Shown: piece by piece, positions 37,780 through 50,996 of the stretch
How the letters are laid out: each line of letters begins with the position of its first letter
How positions within the stretch are numbered: position 1 is the first letter of the stretch
Source: Euonymus europaeus
Lineage: Eukaryota > Streptophyta > Magnoliopsida > Celastrales > Celastraceae
NCBI GenBank assembly: GCA_963580455.1
Contig: OY756958.1
Coordinates: 14,520,501-14,584,500, forward strand
Direction: 5' to 3'
Length of the DNA: 64,000 bases
Position numbers and translations under genes: made by a program
The notes under the pieces: generated by a model
The model's database searches: none
What the model saw: the letters and a program-made list of their open reading frames with translations, nothing else
What the model was told of the DNA's origin: nothing

Positions 37780-40473
37780 TATTCTATGTCAAATTTTACG
37801 AGTATAAGCTTCCTAGATTATTTCGATTCCAAATCCCCAACTTTCTATGACAAATGGACAAAACCGTTTAAAGCTACTCCATAAAGAGAGTTGTGCAACT
37901 TCGGACTATCAAAGTTGCTCGGTGTACACTTTTTATTGTTCTTCTATATCAAATTTTACGACTATAAGCATCCTAGATTATTTCGATGCCAAAACCCCAA
38001 CTTTCTATGACAAATGGACAAAAACGTTAAAAGCTCCTCCATAGAGAGAGTTGTGCAACTTCATACTATGAAAGTTGCTCGGTGTACACTTTTTATTGTT
38101 CTTCTATGTCAAATTTTACATTATTTCGATTATTTCGATGCAAAAACACCAACTATCATTGACAAATCGACAAAACCGTTAAAAGCTACTCAATAGAGAG
38201 AGTTGAGCAACTTCGGACCATAAAAGTTGCTCGATGTACACTTTTTATTGTTCTTCTATGTCAAATTTTACGACTATAAGCATCCTAGATTATTTCGATG
38301 ACAAAACCCCAACTTTCTATGACAAATGGACAAAAACGTTAAAAGCCCCTCCATAGAGAGAGTTGTGCAACTTCGGACTATCAAAGTTGCTCGGTGTACA
38401 CTTTTTATTGTTCTTCTACGTCAAATTTAACGACTATAAGCTTCCTAGATTATTTCGATGCCAAAACCCCAACTTTCTATGACAAATGGACAAAACCGTT
38501 TAAAGCTCCTCCATAGAGTGACTTGTGCAACTTCGGACTATAAAAGTTGCTCGGTCTACACTTTTTATTGTTCTTCTATGTCAAATTTTACGAGTATAAG
38601 CATCCTAGATTATTTCGATGCCAAAACCCAACTTTCTATGACAAATGGACAAAACCGTTTAAAGCTCCTCTATAGAGTGAGTTGTACAACATCGGACTAT
38701 CGAAGATGCTCGGTGTTCACTTTTTATTGTTCTTCTATGTCAAATTTTACGAGTATAAGCATCCTAGATTATTTCGATGCCAATACCCAACTTTCTATGA
38801 CAAATAGACAAAAACGTTAAAAGCTCCTCCATAGAGAGAGTTGTGCAACTTCGGACTATCAAAGTTGCTCGGTGTACACTTTTTATTGTTCTTCTATATC
38901 AAATTTTACGAGTATAAGCTTCCTAAATTATTTCGATGCCAAAACCCTAACTTTCTTTAACAAATGGACAAAACCGTTTAAAGCTACTCCATAGAGAGTG
39001 TTGTGCAACTTCGGACTATAAAAGTTACTGGGTTTATACTTTTTATTGTTCTTCTATGTCAAATTTTACGAGTATAAGCTTCCTAGATTATTTCGATGTG
39101 AAAACACCAGCTTTACAAGACAAATGGACAAAAACGTTAAAGCTCGTCCATAGAGTGAGTTGTGCAACATCGGACTATCAAAGTTGCTCGGTGTACACTT
39201 TATATTGTTCTTCTATGTCAAATTATACGAGTATAAGCTTCCTAGATTATTTCGATGCCAAAACCCCAACTTTCTATGACAAATGGACAAAACCGTTTAA
39301 AGCTCGTCCATAGAGTGAGTTGTGCAAGATCGGACTATCAAAGTTGCTGGTGTACAATTTTTATTGTTCTTCTATGTAAAATTTTACGAGTATAAGCTTC
39401 CTGGATTATTTCGATTCCAAAACCCAACTTTCTATGACAAATGGACAAAAACGTTAAAAGCTCCTCCATAGAGAGAGTTGTGCAACTTCGGACTATCAAA
39501 GTTGCTCGTTGTACACTTTTTATTGTTCTTCTATGTCAAATTTTTCGAGTATAAGCTTCCTAGATTATTTCGATGCCAAAACCCCAACTTTCTATGACAA
39601 ATGGACAAAACCGTTTAAAGCACCTCCATAGAGTGAGTTGTTCAACTTCGGACTATCAAAGTTCCTGGTGTACACTTTTTATTGTTCTTCTATGTCAAAT
39701 TTTACGAGTATAAGCATCCTAGATTATTTCGATGCCAATACCCAACTTTCTATGACAAATAGACAAAAACGTTAAAAGCTCCTCCATAGAGAGAGTTGTG
39801 CAACTTCGGACTATCAAAGTTGCTCGGTGTACACTTTTTATTGTTCTTCTATATCAAATTTTACGAGTATAAGCTTCCTAAATTATTTCGATGCCAAAAC
39901 CCTAACTTTCTTTAACAAATGGACAAAACCGTTTAAAGCTACTCCATAGAGGGAGTTGTGCAACTTCGGACTATAAAAGTTACTGGGTTTATACTTTTTA
40001 TTGTTCTTCTATGTCAAATTTTACGAGTATAAGCTTCCTAGATTATTTCGATGTGAAAACACCAGCTTTACAAGACAAATGGACAAAAACGTTAAAGCTC
40101 GTCCATAGAGTGAGTTGTGCAACATGGGACTATCAAAGTTGCTCGGTGTACACTTTATATTGTTCTTCTATGTCAAATTATACGAGTATAAGCTTCCTAG
40201 ATTATTTCGATGCCAAAACCCCAACTTTCTATGACAAATGGACAAAACCGTTTAAAGCTCGTCCATAGAGTGAGTTGTGCAAGATCGGACTATCAAAGTT
40301 GCTGGTGTACACTTTTTATTGTTCTTCTATGTCAAATTTTACGAGTATAAGCTTCCTGGATTATTTCGATTCCAAAACCCAACTTTCTATGACAAATGGA
40401 CAAAAACGTTAAAAGCTCCTCCATAGAGAGAGTTGTGCAACTTCGGACTATCAAAGTTGCTCGTTGTACTCTT
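37772..40473. repeat. 17-mer HOR (2,702 bp), copy 2
   Basis: This copy follows copy 1 with very few differences, including the nested 955-bp pair (38,719 onward and 39,674 onward). The unusual 'gttgtactcttttt' at the end of copy 1 (37,761) is also present at the end of copy 2 (40,463). Divergence is at 40,483, where 'gttcttc' replaces 'gttattc'. Confidence 0.9.
38120..38137. other. Rearranged box in a 152-bp monomer (fourth)
   Basis: This is the copy of the 35,418 box in 17-mer copy 2, at offset 2,702, with the perfect 9-mer doubling. Confidence 0.85.
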
Positions 40474-42870
40474 TTTATTGTTCTTCTATGTCAAATTTTT
40501 CGAGTATAAGCTTCCTAGATTATTTCGATGCCAAAACCCCAACTTTCTATGACAAATGGACAAAACCGTTTAAAGCTCCTCCATAGAGTGAGTTGTTCAA
40601 CTTCGGACTATCAAAGTTCCTGGTGTACACTTTTTATTGTTCTTCTATGTCAAATTTTAAGAGTATAAGCTTCCTAGATTATTTCGATTCCAAAACCCCA
40701 ACTTTCTATGACAAATGGACAAAAACGTTAAAAGCTCCTCCATAGAGAGAGTTGTGCAACTTCGGACTATCAAAGATGCTCGTTGTACACTTTTTATTGT
40801 TGTTCTATGTCAAATTTTACGAGTATAAGCTTCCTAGATTATTTCGATGCCTAAACCCCAACTTTCTATGACAAATGGACAAAACCGTTTAAAGCTCCTC
40901 CATAGAGTGAGTTGAGCAACTTCGGACTATCAAAGTTGCTGGTGTACACTTTTTATTGTTCTTCTATGTCAAATATTACGAGTATATGCTTGCTGGATTA
41001 TTTTGATTCCAAAACTCCAACTTTCTATGACAAATGTACAAAAACGTTAAAAGCTCTTCTATAGAGAGAGTTGTGCAACTTCGGACTATCAAAATTGCTC
41101 GGTCTACACTTTTTAATGTTATTCTATGTCAAATTTTACGAGTCTAAGCTTCCTAGATTATTTCGATGCCAAAACCCCAACTTTCTATGACAAATGTATA
41201 AAACCATTTAAAGCTCCTCCATAGAGTGAGTTGAGCAACTTCGGAATATCAAAGTTGCTCGGTGTACACTTTTTGTTGTTCTTCTATGTCAAATTTTACG
41301 AGTATAAGATTCCTAGATTATTTCGATGCCAAAACACCAACTATCAATGACAAATCGAAAAAACCGTTAAAAGCTACTTCATAGAGAGAGTTGAGCAACT
41401 TCGGACCATAAAAGTTGCTCGGTGTACACTTTTTATTGTTCTTCTATGTCAAATTTTACGACTATAAGCATCCTAGATTATTTCGATGCCAAAACCCCAA
41501 CTTTCTATGACAAATGGACAAAAACGTTAAAAGCTCCTCCATAGAAAGAGTTGTGCAACTTCGGACTATCAAAGTTGCTCGGTGTACACTTTTTATTTTT
41601 CTTCTATGTCAAATTTTACGAGTATAAGCATCCTAGATTATTTCGATGCCAAAACCCAACTTTCTATGACAAATGGACAAAAACGTTAAAAGCTCCTCCA
41701 TAGAAAGAGTTGTGCAACTTCGGACTATCAAAGTTGCTCGGTGTACACTTTTTATTGTTCTTCTATGTCAAATTTTACGAGTATAAGCTTGCTAGATTAT
41801 TTCGATTCCAAAACCCCAACTTTCTATGACAAATGGACAAAAACGGTAAAAGCTCCTCCATATAGTGAGTTGTGTAACTTCGGACTATGAAAGTTGCTCG
41901 GTGTACACTTTTTATTGTTCTTCTATGTCAAATTTTAGGAGTATAAGCTTCCTAGACTATTTCAATTCCAAAACCACAACTTTCTATGACAAATGGACAA
42001 AAACGTTAAAAGCTCCTCCATAGAGAGAGTTGTGCAACTTCGGACTATCAAAGTTGCTCGGTGTACACTTTTTATTGTTATTCTATGTCAAATTGTACGA
42101 GTATAAGCTTCCTAGATTATTTCGATTCCAAAACCCCAACTTTCTATGACAAATGGACAAAACCGTTTAAAGCTACTCCATAAAGAGAGTTGTGCAACTT
42201 CGGTCTATCAAAGTTGCTCGGTGTACACTTTTTATTGTTCTTCTATGTCAAATTTTACGACTATAAGCATCCTAGATTATTTCGTTGCCCAAACCCTAAC
42301 TTTCTATGACAAATGGACAAAAACGTTAAATGCTCCTCCATAGAGAGAGTTCTGCAACTTCGGACTATCAAAGTTGCTCGGTGTACACTTTTTATTTTTC
42401 TTCTATGTCAAATTTTACGAGTATAAGCTTCCTAAATTATTTCGATTCCAAAACCCCAACTTTCTATGACAAATGGACAAAAACGTTAAAAGCTCCTCCA
42501 TAGAGTGAGTTGTGCAACTTCATACTATGAAAGTTGCTCGGTGTACAGTTTTTATTGTTCTTCTATGTCAAATTTTACGAGTATAAGCTTCCTAGATTAT
42601 TTCGATCCCAAAACCCCAACTTTCTATAACAAATGGACAAAAACGTTAAAAGCTCCTCCATAGAGAGAGTTGTGAAACTTCGGACTATCAAAGTTGCTCG
42701 TTGTACACTTTTTATTGTTCTTCTATGTCTAATTTTACGAGTATAAGCTTCCTAGATTATTTCGATGCAAAAACACCAACTATCAATGATAAATCGACAA
42801 AACCGTTAAAAGCTACTCAATAGAGAGAGTTGAGCAACTTTGGACCATAAAAGTTGCTCGTTGTACACTT
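40474..42870. repeat. 15-mer HOR (2,397 bp), copy 1
   Basis: This stretch is repeated at offset 2,397 (15 x 160 minus 3). 'tatcaaagat' lies at 40,768 and 43,165, and the register box at 42,146 and 44,543. Its monomers are the same ordered set as the 18-mer (28,011-30,100), so the 15-mer and 18-mer are length variants of one lineage. A hybrid monomer closes the unit near 42,842-42,861. Confidence 0.88.
42842..42861. other. Exchange junction closing 15-mer copy 1
   Basis: The left side 'ggaccataaaag' belongs to the monomer type seen intact at 45,240. The right side 'cgttgtacac' leading to 'atttttcgag' belongs to the type at 40,460. The crossover lies within the right arm of the dyad or the few bases after it. 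Confidence 0.78.
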
Positions 42871-45267
42871 TTTATTGTTCTTCTATGTCAAATTTTTCGA
42901 GTATAAGCTTCCTAGATTATTTCGATGCCAAAACCCCAACTTTCTATGACAAATGGACAAAACCGTTTAAAGCTCCTCCATAGAGTGAGTTGTTCAACTT
43001 CGGACTATCAAAGTTCCTGGTGTACACTTTTTATTGTTCTTCTATGTCAAATTTTAAGAGTATAAGCTTCCTAGATTATTTCGATTCCAAAACCCCAACT
43101 TTCTATGACAAATGGACAAAAACGTTAAAAGCTCCTCCATAGAGAGAGTTGTGCAACTTCGGACTATCAAAGATGCTCGTTGTACACTTTTTATTGTTGT
43201 TCTATGTCAAATTTTACGAGTATAAGCTTCCTAGATTATTTCGATGCCTAAACCCCAACTTTCTATGACAAATGGACAAAACCGTTTAAAGCTCCTCCAT
43301 AGAGTGAGTTGAGCAACTTCGGACTATCAAAGTTGCTGGTGTACACTTTTTATTGTTCTTCTATGTCAAATTTTACGAGTATATGCTTGCTGGATTATTT
43401 TGATTCCAAAACCCCAACTTTCTATGACAAATGTACAAAAACGTTAAAAGCTCTTCTATAGAGAGAGTTGTGCAACTTCGGACTATCAAAATTGCTCGGT
43501 CTACACTTTTTAATGTTATTCTATGTCAAATTTTACGAGTCTAAGCTTCCTAGATTATTTCGATGCCAAAACCCCAACTTTCTATGACAAATGTATAAAA
43601 CCATTTAAAGCTCCTCCATAGAGTGAGTTGAGCAACTTCGGAATATCAAAGTTGCTCGGTGTACACTTTTTGTTGTTCTTCTATGTCAAATTTTACGAGT
43701 ATAAGATTCCTAGATTATTTCGATGCCAAAACACCAACTATCAATGACAAATCGAAAAAACCGTTAAAAGCTACTTCATAGAGAGAGTTGAGCAACTTCG
43801 GACCATAAAAGTTGCACGGTGTACACTTTTTATTGTTCTTCTATGTCAAATTTTACGACTATAAGCATCCTAGATTATTTCGATGCCAAAACCCCAACTT
43901 TCTATGACAAATGGACAAAAACGTTAAAAGCTCCTCCATAGAAAGAGTTGTGTAACTTCGGACTATCAAAGTTGCTCGGTGTACACTTTTTATTGTTCTT
44001 CTATGTCAAATTTTACGAGTATAAGCATCCTAGATTATTTCGATGCCAAAACCCAACTTTCTATGACAAATGGACAAAAACGTTAAAAGCTCCTCCATAG
44101 AAAGAGTTGTGCAACTTCGGACTATCAAAGTTGCTCGGTGTACACTTTTTATTGTTCTTCTATGTCAAATTTTACGAGTATAAGCTTGCTAGATTATTTC
44201 GATTCCAAAACCCCAACTTTCTATGACAAATGGACAAAAACGGTAAAAGCTCCTCCATATAGTGAGTTGTGTAACTTCGGACTATGAAAGTTGCTCGGTG
44301 TACACTTTTTATTGTTCTTCTATGTCAAATTTTAGGAGTATAAGCTTCCTAGACTATTTCAATTCCAAAACCACAACTTTCTATGACAAATGGACAAAAA
44401 CGTTAAAAGCTCCTCCATAGAGAGAGTTGTGCAACTTCGGACTATCAAAGTTGCTCGGTGTACACTTTTTATTGTTATTCTATGTCAAATTGTACGAGTA
44501 TAAGCTTCCTAGATTATTTCGATTCCAAAACCCCAACTTTCTATGACAAATGGACAAAACCGTTTAAAGCTACTCCATAAAGAGAGTTGTGCAACTTCGG
44601 TCTATCAAAGTTGCTCGGTGTACACTTTTTATTGTTCTTCTATGTCAAATTTTACGACTATAAGCATCCTAGATTATTTCGTTGCCCAAACCCTAACTTT
44701 CTATGACAAATGGACAAAAACGTTAAATGCTCCTCCATAGAGAGAGTTCTGCAACTTCGGACTATCAAAGTTGCTCGGTGTACACTTTTTATTTTTCTTC
44801 TATGTCAAATTTTACGAGTATAAGCTTCCTAAATTATTTCGATTCCAAAACCCCAACTTTCTATGACAAATGGACAAAAACGTTAAAAGCTCCTCCATAG
44901 AGTGAGTTGTGCAACTTCATACTATGAAAGTTGCTCGGTGTACACTTTTTATTGTTCTTCTATGTCAAATTTTACGAGTATAAGCTTCGTAGATTATTTC
45001 GATCCCAAAACCCCAACTTTCTATAACAAATGGACAAAAACGTTAAAAGCTCCTCCATAGAGAGAGTTGTGAAACTTCGGACTATCAAAGTTGCTCGTTG
45101 TACACTTTTTATTGTTCTTCTATGTCTAATTTTACGAGTATAAGCTTCCTAGATTATTTCGATGCAAAAACACCAACTATCAATGACAAATCGACAAAAC
45201 CGTTAAAAGCTACTCAATAGAGAGAGTTGAGCAACTTCGGACCATAAAAGTTGCTCGGTGTACACTT
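42871..45267. repeat. 15-mer HOR (2,397 bp), copy 2
   Basis: This is the second copy of the 15-mer. Unlike copy 1, it continues at 45,258 into 'ctcggtgtac...gtttttctatg', as the 18-mer copies do at about 30,101 and 32,979. It is therefore the intact edge, and copy 1 ends in the exchange junction. Confidence 0.88.
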
Positions 45268-48200
45268 TTTATTGTTTTTCTATGTCAAATTTTATGACTA
45301 TAAGCATCCTAGATTATTTCGATGCCAAAACCCCAACTTTCTATGACAAATGGACAGAAACGTTAAAAGCTCCTTCATAGAGAGAGTTGTGCAACTTCGG
45401 ACTATCAAAGTTGCTCGTTGTACACTTTTAATTGTTCTTCTATGTCAAATTTTACGAGTATAAGCTTCCTAGATTATTTCGATGCCAAAACTCCAACTTT
45501 CTATGACAAATGGACAAAATCGTTTAAAGCTCCTCCATAGAGTGAGTTGTGTAACTTCGGACTATCGAAGTTGCTCGGTGTACACTTTTTATTGTTATTA
45601 TATGTCAAATTTTACTAGTATAAGCTTCCTAGATTATTTCGATTCCAAAACCAAACTTTCTATGACAAATGGACAAAAACGTTAAAAGCTCCTCCATAGA
45701 GAGAGTTGTGCAACTTCGGACTATCAAAGTTGCTCGGTGTACACTTTTTATTGTTATTCTATGTCAAATTGTACGAGTATAAGCTTCCTAGATTATTTCG
45801 ATTCCAAAACCCCAACTTTCTATGACAAATGGACAAAACCGTTTAAAGCTACTCCATAGAGAGAGTTGTGCAACTTCGGACTATCAAAGTTGCTCAGTGT
45901 ACACTTTTTATTGTTCTTCTATGTCAAATTTTATGACTATAAGCATCCTAGATTATTTCGATGCCAAAACCCCAACTTTCTATGACAAATGGACAAAAAC
46001 GTTAAAAGCACCTCCATAGAGAGAGTTGTGCAACTTCAGACTATCAAAGTTGCTCGGTGTACACTTTTTATTGTTCTTCTATGTCAAATTTAACGACTAT
46101 AAGATTCCTAGATTATTTCGATGCCAAAACCCCAACTTTCTATGACAAATGGACAAAACCGTTTAAAGCTACTCCTTAGAGAGAGTTGTGCAACTTCGGA
46201 CTATAAAAGTTGCTCGGTGTACAGTTTTTCTAGTTCTTCTATGTCAAATTTTACGACTATAAGCATTCTAGATTATTTCGATGCCAAAACCCCAACTTTC
46301 TATGACAAATGGACAAAAATGTTAAAAGCTCCTTCATAGAGAGAGTTGTGCAACTTCGAACATTCAAAGTTGCTCGGTGTACACTTTTTATTGTTATTCT
46401 ATGTCAAATTTTACGAGTATAAGCTTGCTAGATTATTTCGATTCCAAAACCCCAACTTTCTATGACAAAGGGACAAAAACGTTAAAAGCTTCTCCATAGA
46501 GTGAGTTGTGCAACTTCGGACTATGAAAATTGCTCGGTGTACACTTTTTATTGTTCTTCTATGTCAAATTTTACGAGTATAAGCTTCCTAGATTATTTCG
46601 ATTCCAAAACCCCAACTTTCTATGACAAATGGACAAAAACGTTAAAAGCTCCTCCATAGAGAGAGTTGTGCAACTTCGCACTATCAAAGTTGCTCGTTGT
46701 ACACTTTTTATGGTTCTTCTATGTCTAATTTTACGAGTATAAGCTTCCTAGATTATTTCGATTCCAAAACCCCAACTTTCTATGACAAATGGAAATAAAT
46801 GTTAAAAGCTCCTCCATAGAGAGAGTTGTGCAACTTCGGACTATCAAAGTTGCTCGGTGTACACTTTTTATTGTTATTCTATGTCAAATTTTACGAGTAT
46901 AAGCTTCCTAGATTATTTCGATTCCAAAACCCCAACTTTCTATGACAAATGGACAAAAACGTTAAAAGCTACTCCATAGAGAGAGTTGTGCAACTTCGGA
47001 CTATCAAAGTTGCTCGGTGTACACTTTTTATTGTTCTTCTATGTCAAATTTTACGAGTATAAGCTTGCTAGATTATTTCGATTCCAAAACCCCAACTTTC
47101 TATGACAAATGGACAAAAACGGCAAAAGCTCCTCCATATAGTGAGTTGTGCAACTTCGGACTATGAAAGTTGCTCGGTGTACACTTTTTATTGTTCTTCT
47201 ATGTCAAATTTTACGAGTATAAGCTTCCTAGACTATTTCGATTCCAAAACCACAACTTTATATGACAAATGGACAAAAACGTTAAAAGCTTCTCCATAGA
47301 GAGAGTTGTGCAACTTCGGACTATCAAAGTTGCTCGGTGTACACTTTTTATTGTTATTCTATGTCAAATTTTACGAGTATAAGCTTCCTAGATTATTTCG
47401 ATTCCAAATCCCCAACTTTCTATGACAAATGGACAAAACCGTTTAAAGCTACTCCATAAAGAGAGTTGTGCAACTTCGGACTATCAAAGTTGCTCGGTGT
47501 ACACTTTTTATTGTTCTTCTATATCAAATTTTACGACTATAAGCATCCTAGATTATTTCGATGCCAAAACCCCAACTTTCTATGACAAATGGACAAAAAC
47601 GTTAAAAGCTCCTCCATAGAGAGAGTTGTGCAACTTCATACTATGAAAGTTGCTCGGTGTACACTTTTTATTGTTCTTCTATGTCAAATTTTACATTATT
47701 TCGATTATTTCGATGCAAAAACAACAACTATCATTGACAAATCGACAAAACCGTTAAAAGCTACTCAATAGAGAGAGTTGAGCAACTTCGGACCATAAAA
47801 GTTGCTCGATGTACACTTTTTATTGTTCTTCTATGTCAAATTTTACGACTATAAGCATCCTAGATTATTTCGATGACAAAACCCCAACTTTCTATGACAA
47901 ATGGACAAAAACGTTAAAAGCCCCTCCATAGAGAGAGTTGTGCAACTTCGGACTATCAAAGTTGCTCGGTGTACACTTTTTATTGTTCTTCTATGTCAAA
48001 TTTAACGACTATAAGCTTCCTAGATTATTTCGATGCCAAAACCCCAACTTTCTATGACAAATGGACAAAACCGTTTAAAGCTCCTCCATAGAGTGACTTG
48101 TGCAACTTCGGACTATAAAAGTTGCTCGGTCTACACTTTTTATTGTTCTTCTATGTCAAATTTTACGAGTATAAGCATCCTAGATTATTTCGATGCCAAA

Positions 48201-48275
48201 ACCCAACTTTCTATGACAAATGGACAAAACCGTTTAAAGCTCCTCTATAGAGTGAGTTGTACAACATCGGACTAT
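43115..48275. repeat. 5.16-kb segmental block, copy 2
   Basis: This is the partner of 30,838-35,998 at offset 12,277. It includes the 'gtacagtttttctag' monomer (46,220) and the rearranged 152-bp monomer (47,695). A few differences are visible, for example 'ctccttag' (46,172) against 'ctccgtag' (33,895). The 17-mer and 15-mer pairs lie between the two copies. Confidence 0.88.
47695..47712. other. Rearranged box in a 152-bp monomer (fifth)
   Basis: This is the copy of the 35,418 box in the second 5.16-kb block, at offset 12,277, with the perfect 9-mer doubling. Confidence 0.85.
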
Positions 48276-49664
48276 AGAAGTTGCTAGGTGTACACTTTTT
48301 ATTGTTCTTCTATGTCAAACTTTACGAGTATAAGCTTTCTAGATTATTTCGATTCCAAAACCCAAATTTTCTATGACAAATGGACAAAAACGTTAAAAGC
48401 TCCTCCATAGAGAGAGTTGTGCAACTTCGGACTATTAAGGTTGCTCGGTGTACACTTTTTATTGTTCTTCTATGTCAAATTTTACGACTATATGCATCCT
48501 AGATTATTTCGAAGCCAAAACCCCAACTTTATATGACAAATGGACAAAAACGTTAAAAGCTCTTCCATAGAGAGAGTTGTTCAACTTCGGACTATCAAAG
48601 TTGCCCGGTGTTCACTTTTTATTGTTGTTCTATGTCAAATTTTACGAGTATAAACATCCTAGATTATTTCGATGCCAATACCCAACTTTCTATGACAAAT
48701 AGATAAAAACGTTAAAAGCTCCTCCATAGAGAGAATTGTGCAACTTCGGACTATCAAAGTTGCTCGGTGTACACTTTTTATTGTTCTTCTATGTCAAATT
48801 TTACGAGTATAAGCTTCCTGGATTATTTCGATTCCAAAACCCAACTTTCTATGACAAATGGTCAAAAACGTTAAAAGCTCCTCCATAGAGAGAGTTGTGC
48901 AACTTCGGACTATCAATGTTGCTCGTTGTACACTTTTTATTGTTCTTCTATGTCAAATTTTTCGAGTATAAGCTTCCTAGATTATTTCAATGCCAAAACC
49001 CCAACTTTCTTTGACAAATGGACAAAACCGTTTAAAGCTCCTCCATAGAGTGAGTTGTTCAACTTCAGACTATCAAAGTTCCTGGTGTACACTTTTTATT
49101 GTTCTTCTATGTCAAATTTTACGAGTATAAGCTTCCTAGATTATTTCGATTCCAAAACCCCAACTTTCTATGACAAATGGATAAAAACGTTAAAAGCTCC
49201 TCCATAGAGAGAGTTGTGCAACTTCGGACTATCAAAGTTGCTCGTTGTACACTTTTTATTGTTGTTCTATGTCAAATTTTACGAGTATAAGCTTCCTAGA
49301 TTATTTCGATGCCTAAACCCCAACTTTCTATGACAAATGGACAAAACCGTTTAAAGCTCCTCCATAGAGTGAGTTGAGCAACTTCGGACTATCAAAGTTG
49401 CTGGTGTACACTTTTTATTGTTCTTCTATGTCAAATTTTACGAGTATATGCTTGCTAGATTATTTTGATTCCAAAACCCCAACTTTCTATGACAAATGGA
49501 CAAAAACATTAAAAGCTCTTCTATAGAGAGAGTTGTGCAACTTCGGACTATCAAAATTGCTCGGTGTACACTTTTTAATGTTATTCTATGTCAAATTTTA
49601 CGAGTCTAAGCTTTCTAGATTATTTCGATGCCAAAACCCCAACTTTCTATGACAAATGTATAAA

Positions 49665-50676
49665 ACCATTTAAAGCTCCTCCATAGAGTGAGTTGAGCAA
49701 CTTCGGAATATCAAAGTTGCTCGGTGTACACTTTTTGTTGTTCTTCTATGTCAAATTTTACGAGTATAAGCTTCCTAGATTATTTCGATGCCAAAACACC
49801 AACTATCAATGACAAATCAAAAAAACCGTTAAAAGCTACACCATAGAGAGAGTTGAGCAACTTTGGACCATAAAAGTTGCTCGGTGTACACTTTTTATTG
49901 TTCTTCTATGTCAAATTTTACGACTATAAGCATCCTAGATTATTTCGATGCCAAAACCCCAACTTTCTATGACAAATGGACAAAAACGTTAAAAGCTCCT
50001 CCATAGAAAGAGTTGTGCAGCTTCGGACTATCAAAGTTGCTCGGTGTACACTTTTTATTGTTCTTCTATGTCAAATTTTACGAGTATAAGCATCCTAGAT
50101 TATTTCGATGCCAAAACCCAACTTTCTATGACAAATGGACAAAAACGTTAAAAGCTCCTCCATAGAAAGAGTTGTGCAACTTCGGACTATCAAAGTTGCT
50201 CGGTGTACACTTTTTATTGTTCTTCTATGTCAAATTTTACGAGTATAAGCTTGCTAGATTATTTCGATTCCAAAACCCCAACTTTCTATGACAAATGGAC
50301 AAAAACGGTAAAAGCTTCTCCATATAGTGAGTTGTGCAACTTCGGACTATGAAAGTTGCTCGGTGTACACTTTTTATTGTTCTTCTATGTCAAATTTTAC
50401 GAGTATAAGCTTCCTAGACTATTTCGATTCCAAAACCACAACTTTCTATGACAAACGGACAAAAACGTTAAAAGCTCCTACATAGAGAGAGTTGTGCAAC
50501 TTCGGACTATCAAAGTTGCTCGGTGTACACTTTTTATTGTTATTCTATGTCAAATTGTACGAGTATAAGCTTCCTAGATTATTTCGATTCCAAAACCCCA
50601 ACTTTCTATGACAAATGGACAAAACCGTTTAAAGCTACTCCATAGAGTGAGTTGTGCAACTTCGGTCTATCAAAGT
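49665..50676. repeat. 9-mer-offset (1,435 bp) block, copy 1
   Basis: 'cttcggaata' at 49,701 recurs at 51,136, 'agcaac' at 49,856 recurs at 51,291, and 'ttcggtctat' at 50,661 recurs at 52,096. All are 1,435 bp apart (9 x 160 minus 5). The copy stops at about 50,676, where the sequence switches to the 'gctggtgtac' type. Confidence 0.84.
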
Positions 50677-50681
50677 TGCTG
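50661..50681. other. Exchange junction in the mosaic zone
   Basis: The left side 'ttcggtctat' belongs to the monomer intact at 52,096. The right side 'gctggtgtac' belongs to another type with the missing C. The switch falls in the right half of the dyad. Confidence 0.75.
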
Positions 50682-50996
50682 GTGTACACTTTTTATTGTT
50701 CTCTATGTCAAATTTTACGAGTGTATGCTTGCTGGATTATTTTGATTCCAAAACCCCAACTTTCTATGACAAATGGACAAAACCGTTTAAAGCTACTCCA
50801 TAGAGTGAGTTGTGCAACTTCGGTCTATCAAAGTTGCTGGTGTACACTTTTTATTGTTCTCTATGTCAAATTTTACGAGTATATGCTTGCTGGATTATTT
50901 TGATTCCAAAACCCCAACTTTCTATTACAAATGGACAAAAACATTAAAAGCTCTTCTATAGAGAGAGTTGTGTAACTTCGGACTATCAAAATTGCT
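50681..50996. repeat. Side-by-side pair of 158-bp monomers
   Basis: 'ggtgtac' occurs at 50,681 and 50,839, 158 bp apart. Each monomer lacks the C of 'gctcggtg' and one base in 'gttcttctatg' (here 'gttctctatg'). The second loss is seen nowhere else in the window, so the pair is a private single-monomer duplication. The first copy has 'gagtgtatgc' where the second has 'gagtatatgc'. Confidence 0.85.
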
